Positions 1-5,527 of a stretch of DNA of 5,676 nt are shown here, one piece after another. The notes below the pieces were generated by a model, which worked only from the letters and a program-made list of their open reading frames with translations, was not told the origin of the DNA and made no database searches. Numbering within the stretch: the stretch's first letter is position 1; each line of letters begins with the position of its first letter. Location: positions 1 through 5,676 of the forward strand of contig DAOWFO010000045.1 in NCBI GenBank assembly GCA_030637965.1. The letters run 5' to 3'. The stretch comes from Thermoplasmata archaeon (GTDB taxonomy: Archaea > Thermoplasmatota > E2 > DHVEG-1). The position numbers and the translations under genes are program-made.

Positions 1-258
1 AACAGGCATTTTCGCATCTCTTTTTAATCTATACAAATTTGCCTCTGCATTTAGATAACGAGCAAGAGTTTGTAAATCACCTACTAAACCTGCTGTTGCC
101 AATGCAAGATGTTCATCGATTTTATAGAGTTTCTTTGTCGTTTTATGTGCTATAAGAGTGCCCATTGTTGCTCTTTGTTCAGTTGCAATTACTACTCCCT
201 CTTTGCATACCATACCTAAAGTTGTAGTGCCAGTTTTCTTTACATCTTCTAATGTCAT
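1..258 (-). CDS. psmB: Proteasome 20S beta subunit, N-terminal part (cut by window edge)
   Basis: Catalytic beta subunit of the archaeal 20S proteasome, an N-terminal-nucleophile threonine hydrolase that degrades unfolded proteins in the cytoplasm inside a ring assembled with alpha subunits. I translated the minus strand from the ATG at 258; it stays open for 86 codons to the left edge, so more than half of the usual roughly 200-residue protein is missing. A 10-residue propeptide MTLEDVKKTG ends in Gly, followed by the self-cleavage site and mature start TTTLGMVCKEG. Counted from mature Thr1, Glu17 (in ATEQRATMG) and Lys33 (in KTTKKLYKID) sit where the catalytic triad is expected; Glu at 17 is what Thermoplasma uses. 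Later family signatures are TAGLVGD and the helix ARYLNAEANLYRLKR. The start is supported by a strong Shine-Dalgarno, GAGGAGAT, 3 nt upstream. The gene diverges from the DUF373 gene. Identification is near certain. Confidence 0.96.
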   Translation of the reverse strand, partial: MTLEDVKKTGTTTLGMVCKEGVVIATEQRATMGTLIAHKTTKKLYKIDEHLALATAGLVGDLQTLARYLNAEANLYRLKRDAKMPV

Positions 259-261
259 AAT

Positions 262-269
262 ATCTCCTC
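262..269 (-). promoter_or_regulatory. Shine-Dalgarno of the proteasome beta gene
   Basis: Minus-strand GAGGAGAT differs at one position from the archaeal consensus GAGGTGAT and ends 3 nt before the ATG at 258. It fixes the start codon and indicates a leadered transcript. The other genes in the window lack a comparable site. Confidence 0.85.
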
Positions 270-305
270 AAAATCAGGAAAAATGTGAATTAGAATCTTA
301 CAGCC

Positions 306-315
306 TTTATATAAA
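306..315 (-). promoter_or_regulatory. TATA box, probably for the proteasome beta gene (palindromic)
   Basis: TTTATATAAA is a strong archaeal TATA element and a perfect 10-bp palindrome. On the minus strand, transcription starting about 25 nt from its centre would begin near 285. That gives a leader of roughly 27 nt, which would contain the Shine-Dalgarno at 262-269. Because it is symmetric it could also serve the plus-strand DUF373 gene with a leader near 58 nt. The start position is inferred from usual TATA spacing. Confidence 0.65.
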
Positions 316-355
316 ATTTACGCTAATGATTTGGGCAGTTTATTAGCACAATATT

Positions 356-363
356 CTTATATA
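356..363 (+). promoter_or_regulatory. TATA box for the DUF373-mptE unit
   Basis: CTTATATA matches the common euryarchaeal TATA consensus. The usual spacing of about 25 nt puts the transcription start near 385, leaving only about 9 nt before the ATG at 394, so the message would be nearly leaderless. This agrees with the lack of a well-placed Shine-Dalgarno. The palindromic TATA at 306-315 is an alternative. Confidence 0.6.
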
Positions 364-393
364 CAAAACAATTGATGTGACTATTGAAAACAT

Positions 394-1515
394 ATGAAAA
401 CCCTTATTCTAAATGTAGATCGCGACGATGATCTCGGGAGAAAAGCAAAAGTAAAAAGTCCAATAATTGGTGTAAAAGACAATATTGATGCAGCAAATAA
501 ACTTGGACAGGCAGATCCTGAGGACTCAGATGTTAATTCTATCTTTTCTGCAATATTCACATATAATTCTTTTATTTCAAAAAAAGACAAGGATGTTGAA
601 ATTGCTACTATTTGCGGTCATATTAATGTCGGGTTAAAATCAGATCAAATATTAGCCGAACAACTTGAGAATGTAATAAAGAAGACTGGCGCGGAAGATG
701 TAATAATTGTAACAGATGGAGCAGAAGATGAATATATACTGCCTATTATCCAATCAAGAATAAAAATAACTTCTGTTAAAAGAGTTTCAGTAAAACAAAG
801 CAGAGAATTAGAAGATGCTTATTACCGAATTCTAAAACTTCTTAATGATGAGAAAGTACAAAAACAATTTGTCCTACCAATAGCTCTAGTTCTTATTGTA
901 TGGTCATTTTTTGTTTTATTTAATATCGCATCAAGTGGATTTGGTGCAATACTTTTTACTCTTGGAATATATTTATTGATACGAGTTTTCCGATGGGAGA
1001 GAAACATATCCCATATTTTTAAAGAAGTGAAATCAGGTTTTTTAACAGGAAAATTATCCATCTATACTTATATTGTTGCTGCAGTGATACTGATTGCAAG
1101 TGTTTTTCTAGCATATAATAATGCTAATTTTTCATCAGAAGTTGAACTCATTCCAATTTTGTCATTTGTTTCCAACATGATATGGGGGATAGTTGTTGCA
1201 GGCTTACTTATGATGTTAGGGCGTGTGATAGACTTATATGTCAAAGATAAAAAGGCCCCTTGGAATTATTGGATAGTCCCTTTCTCTCTATTTGCATTTG
1301 GATTTATCTCAACTGCAATTTTCGAATCATTACATAATTCTCTTATTAATTGGCCCAACAGCTTTTCTATGGAACCATTTCTTACATTGTCTTTTATAGG
1401 AAATACAAGTACAGGTATTATGATCGGTATAGTTGGGGCAATTACCTACCATTACATAAAAGATATATATGTTACTGAAAGTAGTGAATTAGAAATTGAA
1501 AGGCAAACAACATAA
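394..1515 (+). CDS. DUF373 family archaeal membrane protein
   Basis: Integral membrane protein of the archaeal DUF373 family; its biochemical role is unknown. The 373-residue product has a soluble N-terminal part (about 1-155). It opens with the family signature KTLILNVDRDDDLGRKAKV, followed by SPIIGVKDNIDAANKLGQADPEDSDVN (27 residues in all, starting near residue 22). It then has a beta-strand/loop segment ATICGHINVG (71-80) and an acidic loop VIIVTDGAEDEYILP (103-117) that resembles an alpha/beta sheet with a conserved Asp-rich edge. Six hydrophobic helices follow, at about 158-177, 181-198, 222-241, 254-274, 292-311 and 328-352, with a short charged tail. I find no signal peptide, so the soluble domain is probably cytoplasmic. 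The ATG at 394 is chosen because the family motif starts immediately after it and a TATA box lies about 35 nt upstream. It is the first gene of a likely operon with mptE, 8 nt downstream. The many conserved Asp residues could bind metal or nucleotide, but that is speculation. Confidence 0.88.
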   Translation: MKTLILNVDRDDDLGRKAKVKSPIIGVKDNIDAANKLGQADPEDSDVNSIFSAIFTYNSFISKKDKDVEIATICGHINVGLKSDQILAEQLENVIKKTGAEDVIIVTDGAEDEYILPIIQSRIKITSVKRVSVKQSRELEDAYYRILKLLNDEKVQKQFVLPIALVLIVWSFFVLFNIASSGFGAILFTLGIYLLIRVFRWERNISHIFKEVKSGFLTGKLSIYTYIVAAVILIASVFLAYNNANFSSEVELIPILSFVSNMIWGIVVAGLLMMLGRVIDLYVKDKKAPWNYWIVPFSLFAFGFISTAIFESLHNSLINWPNSFSMEPFLTLSFIGNTSTGIMIGIVGAITYHYIKDIYVTESSELEIERQTT

Positions 1516-1523
1516 TCCTATAT

Positions 1524-2219
1524 ATGTATTATAAAAAATGGAAACCCATCTATAAAAAAATAATAAAGGATTTTAATTTCAATATCGAAGATGATGAAAA
1601 AACAGCACGTATTTTAAATAAATATCTTGAGAAAAATAAGAAGTTATGCGCAATAAAAAAAATCAAGAATATGATTAATAATCAAGAAATTGTAATTTTT
1701 GGTGCAGGTCCATCTCTAAAAAAATCGATATATAAATACCAAAAAAGTTTTAAAGATAAAATAAAAATAGCTGCTGATGGTGCTACAACCGCGCTATTGG
1801 AATATAATATAAGCCCAGATATTATAGTTACAGATTTGGATGGAAAAATTTCTGATCAAATTATGTTAAGTTCAATGGGGGCCCTAACTGTTTTACATGC
1901 CCATGGAAACAATATTATTAAAATTAAAAAATATATTGAAAAATTTGATGGAGATTTGCTTGGCACGACTCAAATAAATCCTAGTCCTTATTATAATCTA
2001 CATAATTTTGGGGGTTTTACAGATGGAGACCGGGCAGTATTTCTCGCAGATCATTTTCATGCAAAGAAGATATATTTAATTGGATTTGATTTTAATGGCG
2101 AGATAGGAAAATATTCTTTTGCGGAAAATAAGGATAAAAAATTAAAAAGGAAAAAATTGAAATGGTGCAAATATCTAATAGATGAATTAAGTAAACAAAA
2201 TGTTATACAATACTTCTAA
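1524..2219 (+). CDS. mptE: 6-hydroxymethyl-7,8-dihydropterin pyrophosphokinase, MptE type
   Basis: Archaeal enzyme (DUF115/MptE family) that transfers pyrophosphate from ATP to 6-hydroxymethyl-7,8-dihydropterin. This activates the pterin for building tetrahydromethanopterin or a folate-like C1 carrier; the enzyme is cytoplasmic and unrelated to bacterial FolK. The 231-residue length is normal. Visible motifs are the N-terminal KKWKPIYKKIIKDFNF (4-19), glycine motif IFGAGPSL (58-65), ADGA (84-87), PDIIVTDLDG (98-107), LHAHGNN (124-130), NFGGFTDGDRA (161-171) and IGFDFNGEIGKYS (186-198). The acidic DLDG and DGDR motifs are expected to bind Mg-ATP. The start is the ATG 8 nt after the DUF373 stop, with no Shine-Dalgarno; the N-terminal motif directly after it supports the choice. 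Translational coupling or a polycistronic message with DUF373 is likely. The other pterin genes (mptA, mptB, mptD) are not in the window. The C-terminal third is unusually Lys-rich, in keeping with the A/T bias. Confidence 0.92.
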   Translation: MYYKKWKPIYKKIIKDFNFNIEDDEKTARILNKYLEKNKKLCAIKKIKNMINNQEIVIFGAGPSLKKSIYKYQKSFKDKIKIAADGATTALLEYNISPDIIVTDLDGKISDQIMLSSMGALTVLHAHGNNIIKIKKYIEKFDGDLLGTTQINPSPYYNLHNFGGFTDGDRAVFLADHFHAKKIYLIGFDFNGEIGKYSFAENKDKKLKRKKLKWCKYLIDELSKQNVIQYF

Positions 2220-2234
2220 AACTCTTATTATGTA

Positions 2235-2260
2235 TAATTAAAGTAATTAATTTTATTTTT
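2235..2260 (+). terminator. A/T hairpin plus T-tract after mptE
   Basis: TAATTA, a 3-nt loop AAG, and TAATTA form a short all-A/T stem at 2235-2249, followed by TTTTATTTTT at 2251-2260. Archaeal polymerase terminates on T-rich tracts without needing a strong hairpin, so the T-tract is the main evidence. It lies just after the mptE stop and overlaps the 3' end of the convergent kinase gene. Confidence 0.5.
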
Positions 2261-2975
2261 GAAATCCACGTTTTAGTATTTTATTAGAATATTCTCTTAG
2301 CAATTTCTCATCATTAGGTCTCCACTGAATTCTCTCAAGTAAAGCGTAGGAGACATCTTTCCATATGTTATTTAGATTCCAATTTACTAATTTTATATAA
2401 GATTTTACAAATATCTCACAAAGTTGAAACTTATCATTAGTGAACATTGGATCTGTGCTAAGAATGGAAGAACACATACTAGCAATATCCTCTATTGGTG
2501 TTCCCTTTCTAGATTCTTCAAAATCAACGCCCCAAATACGATCTGTAAGAATAAAATTTCTTAGAATTGAATCACCACGTATGTAAAGAGTATCCTCTTT
2601 TCTAAAATAGCTATGGAATTTTTGAAACCATTCAGCTAGCAAAAACATAAGTCTTTTTTTCTCACTAAAAGTAGTTTTTTCGTTATTTATTACATCACAA
2701 AGGTTTTCTCCAAGGATATAATTCATAATAAGAATATGATTATTTTCATCCTTTTCACATATTGTTGGAATATTTAGAGTCGGTGATCCTTCTTTTAGGA
2801 ACTTGTATTCTGTCTCCATTTGTTTAATAAATCCCGGTGCGAACCATTTCAATAGTCGAGGTTTATTTTCCAAAATAACATATGCAACGGTATTTTTTTT
2901 ACTTTTAAAGATTTGCTGTACAGATGTTTTTTTATATTTTTCAACGTTATTTACGAGTTCATCTATGTTTTTCAT
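2253..2975 (-). CDS. Kinase-fold phosphotransferase (APH/Bud32-like superfamily), substrate unknown
   Basis: Small protein-kinase-like phosphotransferase of 240 residues, probably cytoplasmic; the substrate cannot be told from sequence. Order of elements: a putative ATP-lysine strand VAYVILENKPRLLKWF with Lys43; a C-helix-like QMETEYKFLKEG with Glu56; a hinge ILIMNYILGENL (81-92); a catalytic loop RGDSILRNFIL (133-143) with Asp135 and Asn140; and a metal-binding motif GVDFEE (149-154) with Asp151. Then comes GTPIEDIASMCSSIL (158-172), in which the conserved Asp163 is typical of aminoglycoside-phosphotransferase-like enzymes. It lacks the GAEA-type N-terminal motif of Bud32, and the usual His of the HGD loop is Arg. 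There is no TM segment or signal peptide. The start at 2975 has a weak AGGT site about 9 nt upstream. The gene is monocistronic: it is convergent with mptE and divergent from the DUF2238-like gene. The superfamily call is solid; any specific function would be a guess. Confidence 0.78.
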   Translation of the reverse strand: MKNIDELVNNVEKYKKTSVQQIFKSKKNTVAYVILENKPRLLKWFAPGFIKQMETEYKFLKEGSPTLNIPTICEKDENNHILIMNYILGENLCDVINNEKTTFSEKKRLMFLLAEWFQKFHSYFRKEDTLYIRGDSILRNFILTDRIWGVDFEESRKGTPIEDIASMCSSILSTDPMFTNDKFQLCEIFVKSYIKLVNWNLNNIWKDVSYALLERIQWRPNDEKLLREYSNKILKRGFQK

Positions 2976-2991
2976 AGTCGGTAAACCTTTG

Positions 2992-3002
2992 TCTAATCAA
3001 AT
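2992..3002 (-). repeat. Left arm of an 11-bp inverted repeat in a divergent promoter region
   Basis: Plus-strand TCTAATCAAAT, read on the minus strand as ATTTGATTAGA, ends 16 nt before the kinase start codon. It is the exact reverse complement of 3108-3118. It sits around the predicted kinase transcription start, assuming the TATA-like AGTATATTA near 3020-3028 is used. An operator role is inferred, not shown. Confidence 0.5.
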
Positions 3003-3019
3003 CGAGTTTTCAAATATGA

Positions 3020-3028
3020 TAATATACT
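3020..3028 (-). promoter_or_regulatory. Possible TATA box for the kinase gene
   Basis: Minus-strand AGTATATTA is centred about 49 nt before the kinase ATG. With usual spacing the transcript would start near 2998-3000, leaving a leader of about 23-25 nt containing the weak AGGT ribosome site. The match to consensus is moderate in an A/T-rich spacer. Confidence 0.35.
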
Positions 3029-3107
3029 ATTAAGTTAAAACTTTTGATATTAGAGAACATTTTTTAAATCCTATTTATAATTATCCCAAGTTAACATAGA
3101 ATTGTTA

Positions 3108-3118
3108 ATTTGATTAGA
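3108..3118 (+). repeat. Right arm of the 11-bp inverted repeat
   Basis: ATTTGATTAGA, the exact reverse complement of 2992-3002, lies directly upstream of and abutting the AAAAATATAAG TATA element of the DUF2238-like gene. That is the place where archaeal activators or TFB-adjacent regulators bind. Its twin lies near the start site of the divergent kinase gene. Confidence 0.5.
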
Positions 3119-3128
3119 AAAATATAAG
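3117..3128 (+). promoter_or_regulatory. TATA box for the DUF2238-like gene (leaderless)
   Basis: GAAAAATATAAG has its TATA core centred near 3124, 28 nt before the ATG at 3152. This places the transcription start within a few nucleotides of the start codon, so a leaderless message is predicted. That fits the absence of any Shine-Dalgarno upstream of 3152. Confidence 0.55.
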
Positions 3129-3151
3129 TTAAAAGAAACAATTATAATATT

Positions 3152-3802
3152 ATGGATGAGGTGCAAAAACATAATTTTTCCAGGAGAGGTATTGTTACAT
3201 CACATATTCTGAAAGTTGTAATGGTTTTATTACTTATTATTGCCATTTGGAATAAAAATTGGACTGGAGTTTTTGGATGTATCTTAGGAATTATGCTTAG
3301 TATCATTCCTTCTATCCTTAAACGTAATTACAATGTTACATTACCATGGATATTGGATATTCTTATTGCATTTGCATTATTTTTACATATTGGAGGTGTT
3401 GTTCTAAATGCTTATCAAGTCATCCCTTTTTATGATACAATTACACATTTTTTCTCTTCTATAATTGTTGCTTTTTTAGCATTTATAGTAATATATCTAT
3501 TAGATGAATACTGGGATGGACTTCATATGGACAAATATGCAATGGCATTTGTTGTTATTATTTTCACAATTGCAATGGGTGTTATTTGGGAGTTTTTTGA
3601 ATGGACAATAGATTTTCTTTTTGGAACACAAGAACAATGGGGACTTTATGACACAATGAAGGATCTTTTTATTGATACAATTGCAGGAATATTTATGGCC
3701 TTTATTGGTGTTAATCTAATAAAAAAGGGGAAATTTCAAGAGATAATCGATGATTTAGGAAAACAGTTTAATAATTTTATTATTAATAGAAAAAAATATT
3801 AA
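3152..3802 (+). CDS. DUF2238/YjdF-like six-helix membrane protein
   Basis: Integral membrane protein of 216 residues that resembles the DUF2238 (YjdF) family, whose function is unknown. Hydrophobic helices lie at about 19-33, 36-55, 64-85, 99-118, 128-150 and 168-190, with a basic N-terminus and a basic C-terminal tail. The family-like signatures are FYDTITHFFSS (93-103; Asp95 and His99), GVIWEFFEWTIDFLFG (143-158; Glu147 and Glu150), and WGLYDTMKDLFIDTIAG (163-179; Asp167, Asp171, Asp175). These acidic and His residues fall at or within helix ends and recur as DxxxH, ExxE and DxxxDxxxD, so metal or proton binding in the membrane is possible but unproven. No signal peptide is evident apart from the first helix. 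The start is the ATG at 3152, matched by a TATA box for a leaderless transcript. It is divergent from the kinase gene and convergent with the metallopeptidase gene. The family assignment is from motif memory only. Confidence 0.78.
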   Translation: MDEVQKHNFSRRGIVTSHILKVVMVLLLIIAIWNKNWTGVFGCILGIMLSIIPSILKRNYNVTLPWILDILIAFALFLHIGGVVLNAYQVIPFYDTITHFFSSIIVAFLAFIVIYLLDEYWDGLHMDKYAMAFVVIIFTIAMGVIWEFFEWTIDFLFGTQEQWGLYDTMKDLFIDTIAGIFMAFIGVNLIKKGKFQEIIDDLGKQFNNFIINRKKY

Positions 3803-3810
3803 TAAACGTT

Positions 3811-3836
3811 AATTATTATTTTTTCTATTTGTTTTT
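3811..3836 (+). terminator. T-tract terminator after the DUF2238-like gene
   Basis: A T-rich run beginning 9 nt after the stop codon includes six consecutive T (3819-3824) and GTTTTT (3831-3836). Tracts of this kind suffice for archaeal termination. It lies in the 59-nt convergent spacer before the metallopeptidase stop. No convincing hairpin accompanies it. Confidence 0.5.
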
Positions 3837-3861
3837 AATAAATATGAGCTTTATGTTGTAT

Positions 3862-5322
3862 TTATTTATGTGGTACTCCTCCCCATTCACCCTGAAAAGC
3901 TGTAAGGTCTATTCTTTCCCAATCATCTAAATCTCGAAATGGACGAGAACCATCCGAATAATCAACCATTGTATACATGTACCCATAATTCATGCAACTT
4001 TTATATGGGCGGTTAATCCACCAACCAATCTGAAAAGGATTTTTACTCAATCCATCATGACCATATATTGGATAAAAACCAAGAGTATGACCTAGCTCAT
4101 GCATATATGCACTACCATAAACAATATCTTCATCCCCTAAAAAAGGATTTTCTACTTTCTTTTCTAAACCTAAATGTGCAACTTGGAACGCATTTGAACG
4201 GAACGCATAACCACAAGGATCTTCATTATATACAACTACTCCGTAATGAAAAACACCTTTTCTCCAGTTATTTTCATCTCCATGTAAGAAATAATCATAA
4301 TATATAATATTAAGTTCTCCACGACCACCAATGTCATTATCAAAAGGAATGATATCATGTCCACTTATAATTTTATTATTACTTCCGTCATCAAGATGAA
4401 AAATAATGTTTTGTCTATTAAAAGCAGTCCTGATTAGTTCCTTTCCACCTTCTGCAAAATAAGTTATTTCGCCATTAGGGCCATCCCCCATTATATCAAA
4501 TTCAACAAAGATATCTTTCCTGAATGGATCAGAAAACCAATCAGAAGTAAGATATTCTTCAATATTATTAATCCCATCTATATCTAAATCAAGATTATTA
4601 TGATCTTCATACTCAAATGGATCGTAACCCCATCTCCATTCCCATTCCACTGAAATTTCATCACCGTCAGGATCTCCAGAATTTTTTACCTCAGGATCAG
4701 TATTATAATTATTCAATTCAGTCCAATAAGGAATGCCATCGTAATCGTAATCATTTTGAAAAATGTTAAACCAGAGTTCACAATCCAGATCTCGTATATA
4801 GATACTTCCATCATCGCAACCATTTAATCGTCCATAACCACTTGGATCTTCAAGTTGATCGTCTCCGGTCCAGTGTCCAGTTTTTATACTGTAAATTAGC
4901 TCGACATCATCTTTTTCATCAGCAATATCACAAAGGATATCTCCATTTTCATTCCAGTCCCATAATTGAATTTTTACTGTTACAAATTCATCATCATCAG
5001 GAACATTCAATGTTGCTGAAAATTGCGGTTCATAGATATATTTTGTATTATGCCAAATATCACTTATGAACTCTTGATCGTTTATTATTATTTTAACATA
5101 TAAATCTGGATCACTGGTTTTATCGATATATTCTTCGATCCTTACTTGTTTATCTTCTTTGTCAAATGCACGTATCTTTTGAATTTCTACCGTTACTTCA
5201 ACATCCACCAAAGGATCGTAATCTATTGGAAAACTTGATTTTACTTCAATTCCTGTAGTACTTGAAATAATAAAAAAACTTACAAGAATTAATATGATAC
5301 AATATTTTAGAATTTTTATCAT
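3862..5322 (-). CDS. Secreted zinc metallopeptidase with C2-like and Ca-binding DxDxDG repeats
   Basis: Predicted exported zinc endopeptidase of 486 residues. Numbering is from the ATG at 5322. A signal peptide spans about 1-24 (MIKILK then a hydrophobic stretch ending ISSTTG). Residues about 30-145 are beta-rich, with acidic turns and the strand pattern TVKIQLWDWNENGDILCDI, which suggests a C2-like or jelly-roll domain. Residues about 188-265 hold three acidic calcium-loop repeats of thrombospondin type-3/EF-loop style: NDYDYDGIPYWTE, GDPDGDEISVEWE and LDLDIDGINNIEE. The peptidase domain follows, with YMHELGHTLGFYPIYGHDG (zinc ligands His408 and His412, catalytic Glu409) and a Met-turn-like SCMNY (442-446). 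The usual metzincin third-ligand position is Pro; His421 or Asp422 may take over. There is no C-terminal anchor, so the enzyme is probably released. A TTG 12 nt further upstream would add MGQT, but the ATG gives the better signal peptide. It likely degrades external protein for amino acids (inference). Confidence 0.85.
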   Translation of the reverse strand: MIKILKYCIILILVSFFIISSTTGIEVKSSFPIDYDPLVDVEVTVEIQKIRAFDKEDKQVRIEEYIDKTSDPDLYVKIIINDQEFISDIWHNTKYIYEPQFSATLNVPDDDEFVTVKIQLWDWNENGDILCDIADEKDDVELIYSIKTGHWTGDDQLEDPSGYGRLNGCDDGSIYIRDLDCELWFNIFQNDYDYDGIPYWTELNNYNTDPEVKNSGDPDGDEISVEWEWRWGYDPFEYEDHNNLDLDIDGINNIEEYLTSDWFSDPFRKDIFVEFDIMGDGPNGEITYFAEGGKELIRTAFNRQNIIFHLDDGSNNKIISGHDIIPFDNDIGGRGELNIIYYDYFLHGDENNWRKGVFHYGVVVYNEDPCGYAFRSNAFQVAHLGLEKKVENPFLGDEDIVYGSAYMHELGHTLGFYPIYGHDGLSKNPFQIGWWINRPYKSCMNYGYMYTMVDYSDGSRPFRDLDDWERIDLTAFQGEWGGVPHK

Positions 5323-5384
5323 GGTTTGTCCCAAAATATTAATTATGGTATACCTTTAATAATTTTTGGGTGCAATATCTTTGG

Positions 5385-5395
5385 TTTAATATATT
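5385..5395 (-). promoter_or_regulatory. Possible TATA box for the metallopeptidase gene
   Basis: Minus-strand AATATATTAAA is centred near 5390. Usual spacing predicts a start near 5365 and a leader of about 43 nt before the ATG at 5322. No good Shine-Dalgarno precedes the ATG. The element is weaker than the TTTATATA at 5563-5570, which would give a leader of about 220 nt. Confidence 0.35.
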
Positions 5396-5475
5396 GAAAT
5401 AGTTTGTGATTTTAATTTTTTTTTATCTTGTCTAAAAAATTAATAACTATGTTTTATATTTAATTATGTTACTAT

Positions 5476-5511
5476 AAAAATTGCGTAATTATTATAAGCA
5501 ATTTTTTTTTT
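5476..5511. terminator. 9-bp hairpin with T-tracts, possibly a two-way terminator
   Basis: AAAAATTGC (5476-5484) and GCAATTTTT (5498-5506) form a perfect 9-bp stem around a 13-nt loop. On the plus strand the right arm runs into ten consecutive T (5502-5511). On the minus strand the arm ends in TTTTT. It could end minus-strand transcripts coming from the right-edge gene or from the TATA box at 5563-5570, or it could be a structural part of a leader or small RNA. Confidence 0.5.
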
Positions 5512-5527
5512 AATTTAAATGTTAGAT

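Noticed and set aside
158..346. 62-codon plus-strand frame
   Set aside because: It lies opposite the proteasome beta reading frame and its promoter. The translation has no domain-like pattern, while the minus strand carries clear family motifs.
374..381. GATGTGAC as a Shine-Dalgarno for DUF373
   Set aside because: It matches only six of eight consensus bases, lies about 12 nt from the ATG, and would be upstream of the transcript start predicted from the nearer TATA box.
381..1061. Minus-strand frames at 381-590 and 822-1061
   Set aside because: Both are antisense to the DUF373 gene, which has family signatures and coherent membrane helices. They lack promoters and recognisable motifs.
2253..2975. 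Identification of the kinase as Bud32 of the KEOPS complex
   Set aside because: The GAEA-type N-terminal motif and the HGD loop of Bud32 are absent, and no Kae1 gene is adjacent. Only the broader superfamily is supported.
2803..3033. 76-codon plus-strand frame
   Set aside because: It is antisense to the kinase N-terminus and runs into the spacer. The product is a low-complexity shadow without a start signal.
4068..5069. Plus-strand frames at 4068-4307 and 4842-5069
   Set aside because: They are His/Leu/Tyr-rich shadows created by the Asp/Asn/Glu-rich codons of the metallopeptidase on the other strand.
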